A stretch of DNA of 64,000 nucleotides from Prevotella sp. (GTDB taxonomy: Bacteria > Bacteroidota > Bacteroidia > Bacteroidales > Bacteroidaceae): the NCBI GenBank assembly GCA_017619375.1, contig JAFZSL010000051.1, positions 186,001-250,000 on the forward strand. The letters run 5' to 3'. The notes beneath the pieces are model-generated. The model made no database searches. It worked only from the letters and a program-made list of their open reading frames with translations, and was not told the DNA's origin. A program made the position numbers and the translations under genes. Shown in pieces: positions 26,007 through 35,163 of the stretch (position 1 is its first letter; every line of letters begins with the position of its first letter).

Positions 26007-26391
26007 CAGTTGTTTATTCTTTTTTGAGGACCGGTTTTCCAAGGGGTGTTAGTTTCTCAGGAATACCGGTTTCCCTATGTGTATGGTCTTTTTTGGTGAC
26101 TCTTTTCAGGATGATTGTTGCCTAAAAAGGGCGTTCTGCTCGTTAAAATGATAAAAAAACGCCTTGTAGCGAAAACTTTTCAAGAAAAAATAGGTGATTT
26201 GAAAAATTTTCCATAATTTTGCACATTGATTGATAGGCATGTCTAAATAGGCGGCATAGGCACTTCATCTGTAGACGGAAACGGGCCTTACAAGCTGCTT
26301 GCCACGCGTTGAGATTTTGATACACATATACATAACCATTACAATGATTGATTGAAGGCAACCTGACATCAAATGTTGTTAAATAATTGAA
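26007..26391. other. Intergenic region: weak terminator hairpin and leader of the cohesin/dockerin block
   Basis: An 11-bp stem with one mismatch (26030-26040 with 26060-26070) follows the kinase pair. A promoter-like TAATTTTG box lies at 26214-26221 with no matching -33 box; it would leave a leader of about 160 bases before the ATG at 26392. The leader has several tiny ATG-stop frames but no recognised riboswitch. Confidence 0.45.
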
Positions 26392-27051
26392 ATGCAAAAG
26401 AAATACATCACCCTGCTTCTTGCATTGCTTGGCTTCTCTATGGGAATGGAGGCCAAGTCAATAAACACGTATGGCTTCACCATCGGTGCCGGCCAGACAA
26501 GAGAGTTCTACATCTACATGAACACCACACGCAACAACCTGGTCTCCTTCCAAATTGACTTGATGATGCCTGAGGGCCTACATGTCAATGTTGACCGATG
26601 CGGGCTTCCCACCCGTGTGACCGACAAGGAACAGATGCTGTTTGTTGGCAAGTTGGATGCCAACAAATACCGTTTCGTCTCCACTTCCTACAACCTCATC
26701 CCGCTGACAATGGCCGATGCTCCCCTTTTGAAGGTCTCGGTCACTGCTGATGATGATTTCCAAGGTGGTACGGTGAATCTTGTCGACATGTTTGCCATTA
26801 GTTCTGTAGGACAGAAGACCGGGTGGATATCCGACTCCTTCGAGGTGACCACTTCCGAGGTGGTCAGGGGGGACGCCAACTATGATGGGCAAGTCACCGT
26901 ATCCGATGTGCTGGATGTCGTCAATTACATGCTGGGCAAGGAGACTCTCTTCTCCAGCACCTATGACCTCGATGCCAACAACCTGGTGGATATCGTGGAC
27001 GTGATGACCTGCTCCAACCTCTTGTTGGAAAGCATCAAAGTGACTGATTAG
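26392..27051 (+). CDS. Small secreted protein with cohesin-like domain and dockerin
   Basis: 219 residues. A signal peptide (MQKKYITLLLALLGFSMGMEA) is followed by a cohesin-like beta sandwich (about 25-150; GQTREFYIYMNTTRNNLVSF, QIDLMMPEGL) and a C-terminal type I dockerin with two calcium-loop repeats, GDANYDGQVTVSDVLDVVNY and YDLDANNLVDIVDVMTCSNL. Having both partner types in one short chain would let molecules join head to tail or bridge other dockerin/cohesin proteins. It is separated by 40 bases from the next gene and is probably co-transcribed. Domain calls rest on pattern recognition; the cohesin assignment is less certain than the dockerin. Confidence 0.8.
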   Translation: MQKKYITLLLALLGFSMGMEAKSINTYGFTIGAGQTREFYIYMNTTRNNLVSFQIDLMMPEGLHVNVDRCGLPTRVTDKEQMLFVGKLDANKYRFVSTSYNLIPLTMADAPLLKVSVTADDDFQGGTVNLVDMFAISSVGQKTGWISDSFEVTTSEVVRGDANYDGQVTVSDVLDVVNYMLGKETLFSSTYDLDANNLVDIVDVMTCSNLLLESIKVTD

Positions 27052-27091
27052 TAAAACAAAATAAAACAATCAATAATTCATTCATTACATT

Positions 27092-28231
27092 ATGAAAAAG
27101 TATTTACTTGGATTTGCCATGTTGCTTGCAGCTGGCACCACATTCGCACAGGATGAGTTCCTGTCCGTGTCGCCTTCCACTATTTCGCTCAAGCCAGGTG
27201 AGACGCAGGATGTCACCGTCACTTACAACGGTCCGGTTGAGAAGGGATACCTTTACAATGGATTCCAATTGACTGTAGAAATGCCTGAAGGGGTGGAACC
27301 GACTTGGCTGGTGAAAAAGGGAAAGAATACCTTTAATGTCCAATTGCTTAATTCTCTTGCCGACCAGAACATGTCGTATGGTGAGAACTTCATTCCATCC
27401 GACGACGAAAGCAATACTTCCGGTGTTGGCCTTTACAACCTTGCATTCTTTTTCGTCAGTGACGGCTTCGGAATCCCCTATGGTCCTGATGACGGGGATA
27501 CATGGGAAAGCATCGTGGAAGATATGTTCAAAATACGCTTGAAGGCTACCGACAAGGTGCAGACGGGTGAATTCAAATTAGCCGTTAAAGGTATCAAGTT
27601 CACTTATACTGTAGAAGATAGTGGTTCGGAAGCCACTCAGGAAGCAGTCATTTTTGATAATGTTCCTGTCGACTACAATCTCGGCATCGATTTCCCCATT
27701 GGCGACACAGGTTACGCCACACTCTGCTGGCCTACCGCCCTCGACTTCTCTGGCAATGACTTCCAGGCCAACATCGGCGTGGGGGTGACAGGCACCACAT
27801 TCATGACACTCTCAGAGGTGGAGAAAGTCCCGGCCAACACTCCGCTGGTCATCAAGGGCACACCGGGAACTTACAGCCTCACCACCACCAAGGGTGATGT
27901 CGAAGATGTTTCTGACAACATCCTCAGTGGCACTCCGACAGAAACCTTGAAAGTGGAGGAAGGCGCAAACATCTATGCTTTGGCTTCCAAGACCGAGGGC
28001 ATAGGTTTCTATCGTTGCCTGGTTGATGTGGTCATACCTCAGTACAAGGCATACTACGCTCCCGAAGCAGCAGCAACTGACGCATACCTCTTTGAGGAAA
28101 CCACCGGCATCGACCAGACCGCAGTGGAAGCCTCTGATGCAGACATCTACACCATTTCCGGTGTGAAAGTGTCCAATGCATCACAAAAGGGTGTTTATAT
28201 CGTCAATGGAAAGAAAGTCGTTGTCAAATAA
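27092..28231 (+). CDS. Secreted cohesin-like protein with short T9SS-type tail
   Basis: 379 residues with a signal peptide (MKKYLLGFAMLLAAGTTFAQ). Residues ~22-190 form a cohesin-like or Ig-like sandwich (SVSPSTISLKPGETQDVTVT, FQLTVEMPEGVEP). A second beta domain typical of Prevotella exported proteins follows (GYATLCWPTALDF ... GFYRCLVDVVIPQYKAYY). The end, IYTISGVKVSNASQKGVYIV then NGKKVVVK, is the short sorting tail shared with three other genes here. No catalytic motif is seen, so a structural or binding role is likely. A strong hairpin terminator follows. Confidence 0.8.
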   Translation: MKKYLLGFAMLLAAGTTFAQDEFLSVSPSTISLKPGETQDVTVTYNGPVEKGYLYNGFQLTVEMPEGVEPTWLVKKGKNTFNVQLLNSLADQNMSYGENFIPSDDESNTSGVGLYNLAFFFVSDGFGIPYGPDDGDTWESIVEDMFKIRLKATDKVQTGEFKLAVKGIKFTYTVEDSGSEATQEAVIFDNVPVDYNLGIDFPIGDTGYATLCWPTALDFSGNDFQANIGVGVTGTTFMTLSEVEKVPANTPLVIKGTPGTYSLTTTKGDVEDVSDNILSGTPTETLKVEEGANIYALASKTEGIGFYRCLVDVVIPQYKAYYAPEAAATDAYLFEETTGIDQTAVEASDADIYTISGVKVSNASQKGVYIVNGKKVVVK

Positions 28232-28294
28232 GCAACGGCCATCCATTCATACCCAAGAAGACCCCTATGGATAGGAGGCTTGACTAAGGGTTGA

Positions 28295-28338
28295 TCCCGA
28301 ATTGTGGAACGACGACCTTCGTTCCACAGTTCGGGATT
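28295..28338 (+). terminator. Terminator hairpin
   Basis: An 18-bp stem with one G-U pair (28295-28312 with 28321-28338) and an 8-base loop, after the two-gene unit at 26392-28231. Confidence 0.8.
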
Positions 28339-28444
28339 AAAAGAAACCAAACATCACTTTTCCCCATTGGTACATTTATAATATATAATAAGGTGGGAAA
28401 GAGGATTGGTGTTTTACCGAATAATTATAAATCAAACTATTGAT

Positions 28445-31400
28445 ATGAGACATTTACGATTATTGTTAACATTCATGTCAGCCTGTGCCGTGACATTGGT
28501 CTCTGCAGTCACTTTTTCCGTCGACGGAATAAGGTATACTGTGATGTCCACATCGGAGCGCACCGTTTCCCTCACAGGCTGGGATAAGAATTCTAGCCAG
28601 GCTGACGGCCCTGTCGACCCGGAAATTCCGACACGTGTGCAGTACAATGGCATTTATTATAAAGTGACCTCCATCGGTGCGAATGCGTTGTCCGAGTGCA
28701 TATCACTTCAGCAGATTTCCATCCCCAACTCCGTGGAATCCATTGGTGAATATGCTTTCCAAGGGTGCTTCAACCTTCAGATTGTCAAGGTGCAATGGAC
28801 CTATCCCATTAGTATCGAGGCCAACGTCTTTGACGGGGTTGACCTTTCCGCCGCCACCCTCGTCGTCCTTCCGGGTTACAAATCTGACTATCTGGAAGCC
28901 GATGTGTGGAAGGATTTTGGAACCATCAACACCTATAACTACCAAGAAGTCTTGGATTTCAACATGTGGTTCAAGGACCCGCATGTGAAGGATGTCTGTG
29001 TTTCCAATTGGGACACCAGTGGAGACGGCGAGCTTACCTATCGTGAGGCACAGGCCGTCACCGACATAGGTGCAGCATTCATGGGCGACACCGAGATGAA
29101 GAGTTTCACCGAGTTGCGTTCCTTCTCTGGTATCACCGAGATTCCTGCCTCCACGTTCAAGGGATGCTCCAACCTCACGGAAATCTTCATTTCTCCCAGT
29201 GTCACCGTCATTGGTCAAGAGGCATTCGTGGGATGTGAGAAATTGGATACGGTCATCTTCCAGTCCACAACAGCAGCCAAACTCAACACCATCGGCCGTT
29301 CCGCTTTCGCTGGATGTGCTGCTTTGCGCACCTTCGTCCTTCCCGCAAGCCTGGTCACCATTGAAGATCATGCTTTCGATGGATGTAGCAGCATCACCAC
29401 CGTCAACATCCCGTCAAAGGTGACGTCCATCGGCGACGGCGCTTTTGCCAACTGTACCTCCCTTGCCACATTCACGGTGAGCAGCAGCAACAAGTCTTTT
29501 GTCCAAAGCACGGGAAAGACCTACATCACCAACAAGGGCGAAAAGAGCATTCTCTATTGCTTTGCTCAGGGTGCATCACAGAAGAACATCACCATCCCCG
29601 CCAGCATTACGGAGATCAGGCCCTATGCTTTCCAAGGGGCCAAGAACATGGAACAACTCACTCTCAACAAGGTGTACCAAGTGGGCAATGAAGCCTTCTC
29701 CGACTGCCCCAAACTTTATACTGTGTTGATGGGCGACACCCTTTCATACATTGGCACCAACGCCTTCAGGGGCATTGCCAAGGGAGTCAGGGTTCAAGTG
29801 CTTTGGGACACTCCACTCGATATCAGCGCAGGTACATTCAGCACCAATGAGACCGTGCCTGTCGGAGAACTCAATGGTCGTCTTTTCGTTCCTGTCGGTA
29901 CAAAGAACGACTATCAGGCTGCCACGGGATGGGATTGGTTCTCTTTCATAGAGGAAGGCACCATCGCCGACTATGCCAACAAGATCATCAACTTTGCCGA
30001 CGAGCGGACACGCGACCTCTGTGTAGATGCTTTCGATTCAGACAATGACGGCTACCTCACCACAGACGAGGCTGCCGCCGTTACCTCCATCGGCAACATC
30101 TTCAAGAACTCCGACATCGGAAGTTTCAATGAGTTCAAGTATTTCACCTCGCTTGCCAACATCGGTGCCAATGCTTTCGAAGGAAGCACGGTATCCTCGA
30201 TCATAATGCCCGAGAGCATCAAGGTGATTGGCGACAATGCCTTTGCTTTCTGCAACAACCTCACCACCATCACCATCCCCAAGGCAGTGGAGAACATCGG
30301 TGTGGGACCATTCAAGGCATGTGAGAGCCTCAAGACCATCAATGTTGATTCGGAGAATCCCAACTATGTCAGTTCAAACGGAACACTCTTCAATATTGAC
30401 CGTACCACACTGATTCAGTTTGTTGCAAACAACTCGCTGACGAAGATTTCCATCCCCAAGGCTGTGGTCACCATAGCACCTGAGGCTTTCTATGGAGCAT
30501 CCAAACTCCTTTCTGTCAACCTTTCCACAAGCGACGTCTCCTCCATCGGCGAGGAAGCCTTTGCTGAATGCACCTCCCTCAATAGTGTAAAGGTCGGTTG
30601 GGCCACCCCGCTCAGCGTGCCTGAGAACGTGTTCGACGGAGTCGACCTCGCCAATGCCACACTGACCGTTCCCAACGGTATGGAAAACATCTATAGGGAA
30701 GCACCGGTGTGGAAGAACTTTGGCAACTATGCCACCTTCAAGTCGTTTGTCATATTCGCCGATGCTAACGTCGAGCGTATTTGCGTGGAGAAATGGGACA
30801 CCAACGGCGATGGAAGACTCGGATATGACGAGGCTGCAGCCGTGACCGCTCTTGACAACAGTTTCGAGGGCAACACTGACATCACCTCTTTTGAAGAGTT
30901 GGTGGAGTTCACCGGCATCACCAGCATCCCGGAACAGGCTTTCAGGGGTTGTTCGGCCCTTGCCAAACTAACCTTGCCCACCAAGGTGACCACCATCGGA
31001 GCAGAAGCTTTCAAAGGCTGCACCGCACTCAACAATGTCACCTTGCCCTCCACCCTCGTCACCATCGGCGACAAGGCATTCTATGGTTGTGACGCATTCA
31101 CCACATGTTCCATCCCCGCCAACGTTGAAGCTGTTGGCAAGGGTGCATTTGGAAGTTGCTCGTCACTCAAGTCGTTCTCGGTCAATTCCAAGAATACTCA
31201 TTTCCGTGCCATCGGATCCATCCTCTTCACACGCGACTCCACAACCGTCGTGCAGTTCCCGGCTGCTATCAACCGCACCAGTTTCGAGGTGTCCAGCAGC
31301 GTGTTCAAGCACATCTATCCTTATGCATTCAGCGGAGCAACCAAGTTGAAGACCGTTGTGTTCAATTCCGCAGAGACCATTGGCGAGTACGCCTTTGAGA

Positions 31401-34285
31401 AATGTGTGGGGATCACCAACCTCAATATCGGCGAAAATGTGAAGACCATCGGCGAGTGCGCATTCATCGACTGCCAGAACCTGCAGGCCATCAACATCCC
31501 AACCAATGTGCAAAGCATAGGTGCGAAAGCCTTCAACGGAATGCCGGCAGGTGTAAGATGCCAGGTGACATGGACGACCCCGCCAACCATCCCCGCCAAC
31601 ACCTTCTCCAATTTCGAAGCCTTGACGCAAGGCCAGATCACAGGCATTCTCTTTGTGCCAACTGGGGCAAAGGCAGCCTTTGAGACAGCCCAAGGATGGA
31701 ACTTCTTCAACATCGTATACGAGGGCAACATGGCTGACTATGATGCCACCCTCATCACCTTCACCGACCCGCTCGTGAAGCAACTTGCCGTGGCTGCTTG
31801 GGACACCGACGGTGACAACCAACTCAGCTATACCGAGGCCGAGGCCGTCAAGTCCTTAGGGACGGTGTTTGCAGGAAAGGACATCACCACTTTCAACGAG
31901 TTAAAGTACTTCACCGCTGTCACAGAGGTGAATGCCAACGCTTTCAAGGACTGTTCCGCCCTCACCAAAGTGACATTGCCGACGGCTGTCACGTCCATCG
32001 GGTCGGAAGCATTCGAAGGATGCTCCACGCTTGCCAATGTCTCCTTGCCTGCCACCCTCGTCACCATCGGCGACAAGGCGTTCTATGGATGCGAGGCGTT
32101 CACCACATGCGACATCCCCGTCAACGTGGCGACAGTAGGCAAGGGTGCCTTTGGTAGTTGTACGGCTCTCAAGTCGTTCACAGTCAACTCCAACAACACT
32201 CATTACCGTGCCATCGGTTCCATCCTCTTCACAAAAGACTCCACCACTGTCGTGCAGTTCCCGGCTGCCATCAACCGCTCCTATTTCGAGGTTTCGAGCA
32301 GCAAGTTCAAGAACGTCTATCCCTATGCCTTCAGTGGAGCACTCAATTTGAAGACCGTCGTGCTGAACTCCGTGGAGACCATCGGTGAGAACGCCTTCGA
32401 GAAATGTGAGGGACTTGCCACCATCACCATCCCGTCTGCCGTGAAGTCCATAGGCAACTATGCCTTCCTTGATTGTTCACAACTCGACTCTGTCACAGTC
32501 GAATGGCGCACTCCTCTTGCAGTGCCTGCCAACACCTTCGAGGGTGTCGACGTGGCAAATGCAACCCTCAACGTGCCAAAGGGCACAGACGCGTTGTACA
32601 GGAGTGCAAACGTATGGAAGGACTTCGGCAGAATCATCATCTATCTTGATGATGAGTCCACCATCGACTTCGAGGACGATTTGGTCAAGGCTATCTGTGT
32701 CGCCAACTGGGACAAGGACGGCGATGGAGAACTCACCGTGGGTGAGGCCAAGTTGGCCAAGAGCCTTGGAGCCTACTTCAAGGGAACGGAAATCAAGCGG
32801 TTCACAGAACTGAAATATTTCACAGGACTCACAAGCATCTTGTCAAGAGCCTTCGATGGTTGTTCACAATTGGAAGCCATCACCCTTCCGAAGGGCATCA
32901 AGAAAATCGATTCCTATGCCTTCCAAGGCTGTACAAGCCTGAAGGCCATAGAGATTCCATCTACCGTCACCGACATCTTGTATGCTGCATTCAATGACTG
33001 CTCAAGTTTGAAGGTCGTCGAAATTCCGGCTTCTGTCACCAACATTTATGTGAATGGAGTGTTCACCAACTGCACCTCACTTGAGGAATTCAAGGTGGAC
33101 GCTGGCAACACCCGCTTCATGGCTGAGGATGGTGTCCTCTTCAATATCAACAAGACCACACTCGTTGCCTATCCCGGTGGCAAGGCTGGTGAATACGTCG
33201 TTCCCGATGGTGTCACCACCATCCGTCAGTATGCTTTCTGTGGTGCTTCCAAGATCACTCGTTGCCATCTGCCAAAGACGCTTACTGCCATTCCTTATGG
33301 TGCGTTTGCCAAGTGTTCGTCAATGACCTATGTCAACATTCCTGCTTCAGTGCAGAGCATCGACCAGTTCGCCTTCACACAGTGCACGAAACTTGCTGTG
33401 ATGAAATTGGGATGGATGGTTCCGCTTGAAGAGCCGAACGTCACAGGCAACGTCTTCCAGGACATTCAGACAGAAGACATACGTCTTTATGTCCCCGCTG
33501 GTACGAAGTACGACTATATGGATGCTCCCATTTGGGAGAATTTCAAGGAGTACATCGAGTACACCAACTGTGATGTCAACCTTGACGGATTTGCCGACAT
33601 GCTCGATGCTGTGGATGTCGTCAAGTATGTGGTCGGCACACCTGCCATCACCATCGATCCGTTCCTGGCCGACTTCGACGATGACGAGTTTGTCACCGTT
33701 GCCGATGCTGTCATGCTCGTGAGCATGATTGCCAATGGCGAGGCTGCACCCAACATCAATGCTGCTCCAGCACACTTCGACAAGGAGGAGGAACTCACCA
33801 TCACCATGTCCTCCAACAATGTCTTGTCGCTGAACCTTTGCAGTCCCATCAGGTACACTGCCTTCCAGTTCGACCTCACCCTGCCGGGCATCAGCGAAGT
33901 GGAACTTGCACAACTGTCTCAGAGAGCCACACGCGGCCATCAGTTGGTGTACAACAAGATTGGTGACAACACCTACCGTTTCGCCTCCATCTCCTTCAGC
34001 AACGCACCTTTCAGTGAGTTCGAGGGGGCTATCATCAACATCCAGACAGGAGCCGCCGACCCCGATGAAATCCTGGTCAGCAATATCAAGTTTGTCTCCC
34101 TGGATGGTGCCATCCATTCCTTCGACAATGTCGACCAGGCATTGCCTACCGGCATCGTGGAGATACAGGACAGCCGCTCCGCCGCTTTCGAGAACGGAGT
34201 ATACTACAACCTCAACGGCGTGAAGGTGGAGAAGCCTGGAAAGGGTGTCTACATCGTCAACGGCAAGAAAGTAATCATCAAATAA
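28445..34285 (+). CDS. Giant BspA-like leucine-rich-repeat surface protein with EF-hand-like loops, dockerin-like pair and sorting tail
   Basis: 1946 residues from the ATG at 28445, which begins the signal peptide (MRHLRLLLTFMSACAVTLVSA). It has many LRR_5 repeats of the Treponema/BspA type (IGEYAFQGC, IGDGAFANC, IGENAFEKC). Between the LRR blocks lie five EF-hand-like calcium loops at residues ~190 (DTSGDGELTYREA), 531 (DSDNDGYLTTDEA), 785 (DTNGDGRLGYDEA), 1120 (DTDGDNQLSYTEA) and 1423 (DKDGDGELTVGEA). At 1710-1766 is a dockerin-like pair (CDVNLDGFADMLDAVDVVKY, LADFDDDEFVTVADAVMLV), then a cohesin-like domain and the tail GVYIVNGKKVIIK. BspA-type proteins bind host proteins and other bacteria. 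The next gene follows after 11 bases and is clearly in the same operon. Confidence 0.9.
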   Translation: MRHLRLLLTFMSACAVTLVSAVTFSVDGIRYTVMSTSERTVSLTGWDKNSSQADGPVDPEIPTRVQYNGIYYKVTSIGANALSECISLQQISIPNSVESIGEYAFQGCFNLQIVKVQWTYPISIEANVFDGVDLSAATLVVLPGYKSDYLEADVWKDFGTINTYNYQEVLDFNMWFKDPHVKDVCVSNWDTSGDGELTYREAQAVTDIGAAFMGDTEMKSFTELRSFSGITEIPASTFKGCSNLTEIFISPSVTVIGQEAFVGCEKLDTVIFQSTTAAKLNTIGRSAFAGCAALRTFVLPASLVTIEDHAFDGCSSITTVNIPSKVTSIGDGAFANCTSLATFTVSSSNKSFVQSTGKTYITNKGEKSILYCFAQGASQKNITIPASITEIRPYAFQGAKNMEQLTLNKVYQVGNEAFSDCPKLYTVLMGDTLSYIGTNAFRGIAKGVRVQVLWDTPLDISAGTFSTNETVPVGELNGRLFVPVGTKNDYQAATGWDWFSFIEEGTIADYANKIINFADERTRDLCVDAFDSDNDGYLTTDEAAAVTSIGNIFKNSDIGSFNEFKYFTSLANIGANAFEGSTVSSIIMPESIKVIGDNAFAFCNNLTTITIPKAVENIGVGPFKACESLKTINVDSENPNYVSSNGTLFNIDRTTLIQFVANNSLTKISIPKAVVTIAPEAFYGASKLLSVNLSTSDVSSIGEEAFAECTSLNSVKVGWATPLSVPENVFDGVDLANATLTVPNGMENIYREAPVWKNFGNYATFKSFVIFADANVERICVEKWDTNGDGRLGYDEAAAVTALDNSFEGNTDITSFEELVEFTGITSIPEQAFRGCSALAKLTLPTKVTTIGAEAFKGCTALNNVTLPSTLVTIGDKAFYGCDAFTTCSIPANVEAVGKGAFGSCSSLKSFSVNSKNTHFRAIGSILFTRDSTTVVQFPAAINRTSFEVSSSVFKHIYPYAFSGATKLKTVVFNSAETIGEYAFEKCVGITNLNIGENVKTIGECAFIDCQNLQAINIPTNVQSIGAKAFNGMPAGVRCQVTWTTPPTIPANTFSNFEALTQGQITGILFVPTGAKAAFETAQGWNFFNIVYEGNMADYDATLITFTDPLVKQLAVAAWDTDGDNQLSYTEAEAVKSLGTVFAGKDITTFNELKYFTAVTEVNANAFKDCSALTKVTLPTAVTSIGSEAFEGCSTLANVSLPATLVTIGDKAFYGCEAFTTCDIPVNVATVGKGAFGSCTALKSFTVNSNNTHYRAIGSILFTKDSTTVVQFPAAINRSYFEVSSSKFKNVYPYAFSGALNLKTVVLNSVETIGENAFEKCEGLATITIPSAVKSIGNYAFLDCSQLDSVTVEWRTPLAVPANTFEGVDVANATLNVPKGTDALYRSANVWKDFGRIIIYLDDESTIDFEDDLVKAICVANWDKDGDGELTVGEAKLAKSLGAYFKGTEIKRFTELKYFTGLTSILSRAFDGCSQLEAITLPKGIKKIDSYAFQGCTSLKAIEIPSTVTDILYAAFNDCSSLKVVEIPASVTNIYVNGVFTNCTSLEEFKVDAGNTRFMAEDGVLFNINKTTLVAYPGGKAGEYVVPDGVTTIRQYAFCGASKITRCHLPKTLTAIPYGAFAKCSSMTYVNIPASVQSIDQFAFTQCTKLAVMKLGWMVPLEEPNVTGNVFQDIQTEDIRLYVPAGTKYDYMDAPIWENFKEYIEYTNCDVNLDGFADMLDAVDVVKYVVGTPAITIDPFLADFDDDEFVTVADAVMLVSMIANGEAAPNINAAPAHFDKEEELTITMSSNNVLSLNLCSPIRYTAFQFDLTLPGISEVELAQLSQRATRGHQLVYNKIGDNTYRFASISFSNAPFSEFEGAIINIQTGAADPDEILVSNIKFVSLDGAIHSFDNVDQALPTGIVEIQDSRSAAFENGVYYNLNGVKVEKPGKGVYIVNGKKVIIK
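30898..32430 (+). repeat. Long internal duplication within the LRR gene
   Basis: The stretch from about 30898-31420 is repeated at about 31900-32430, offset by about 1.0 kb. Long near-identical protein runs are shared, for example VGKGAFGSC, AIGSILFT, DSTTVVQFPAAINR and YPYAFSGA. It marks a recent module duplication. Confidence 0.8.
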
Positions 34286-34296
34286 GCATCGAGACA

Positions 34297-34950
34297 ATGA
34301 GAAAGAACATCATATTCCTGGTCGTCGCTCTTCTGGGCATCGCCAGTTTCTCCAAGGCAGAGAATGTGAGCATCGATGATTTCACCATCAAGCAGGGAGA
34401 CATCGTACAGGTGCCCCTGAAACTCACCAACACCAACACCAACCTCACGGCGTTCAGCATGACGCTGACATTGCCGAATGGCTTGAAACTCCTGGGTGGG
34501 GAATCCACCAGTCGCTTTGCAGGCACCATCGAGGTGGGTTCGCCCGACACCAATGTGTATAATGTCTGCGGCATCGATCTTGCCTCAGGCGTCATCAGCG
34601 GGACTTCCGGCGATCTTGTCATCCTCACTTTTGAGGCAAGTCAGGATTTCAAGGGTGGTTATGCAACCATCACTGAGGTGGACTTCATCACCAACGACCG
34701 CAGGCATGTCAGATGCGCTGACAGTTCCTTCAAGGTCGACTACGAGCCTTCCGGCAACCTGTTTATCGGGGATGTCGACAATAACGGCATCGTTGACATT
34801 TCCGACGTGATGAGCGCAGTCAACAAGATGCTGGGCAAGAATGTGTCACCCTTCAATTTCGCCAATGCCGACACCGATGGCAGCGGTGAAATCGACATCG
34901 TTGACGTGATGAACATTGTCAATATCATGTTGGGCAAGAAAAGTTCTTAG
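34297..34950 (+). CDS. Small secreted protein with cohesin-like domain and dockerin
   Basis: 217 residues with a signal peptide (MRKNIIFLVVALLGIASFSKA). A cohesin-like domain follows (about 23-150; DFTIKQGDIVQVPLKLTNT, AFSMTLTLPNGLKLL, LVILTFEASQDFKGGYATI), then a dockerin with both loops well kept: GDVDNNGIVDISDVMSAVNK and ADTDGSGEIDIVDVMNIVNI. It is the best cohesin match in the block. It lies 11 bases after the giant LRR gene and is followed by a textbook terminator, so it is the last gene of that operon. It resembles the protein at 26392 in layout but differs in sequence, so the two could pair with different partners. Confidence 0.85.
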   Translation: MRKNIIFLVVALLGIASFSKAENVSIDDFTIKQGDIVQVPLKLTNTNTNLTAFSMTLTLPNGLKLLGGESTSRFAGTIEVGSPDTNVYNVCGIDLASGVISGTSGDLVILTFEASQDFKGGYATITEVDFITNDRRHVRCADSSFKVDYEPSGNLFIGDVDNNGIVDISDVMSAVNKMLGKNVSPFNFANADTDGSGEIDIVDVMNIVNIMLGKKSS

Positions 34951-34980
34951 GACTTCAGGACCTTGAGGTTCCTCAATCCA

Positions 34981-35016
34981 ATCCCGCCATCCGGTTCTCC
35001 GGGTGGCGGGATTTTT
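34981..35016 (+). terminator. Intrinsic terminator
   Basis: A 14-bp stem with one G-U pair (34981-34994 with 34999-35012), a TTCT loop and an immediate T run at 35012-35016. Confidence 0.9.
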
Positions 35017-35163
35017 CATCATGTCTGGCCAATGCCAGGTATTCATCCTTTTCCTTTTTCGAGCCTTTGGGTTTTGGCCATGTTAAAATGACATCATTCC
35101 CGGCTTTTCCCATGTTATCTTTGCAGCGAGATAGTTCACATTTTTCATTTTCAATCACAACAC

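Noticed and set aside
26222-26391. A riboswitch in the leader of the gene at 26392
   Set aside because: No known riboswitch core was recognised and the leader does not end in a clear hairpin.
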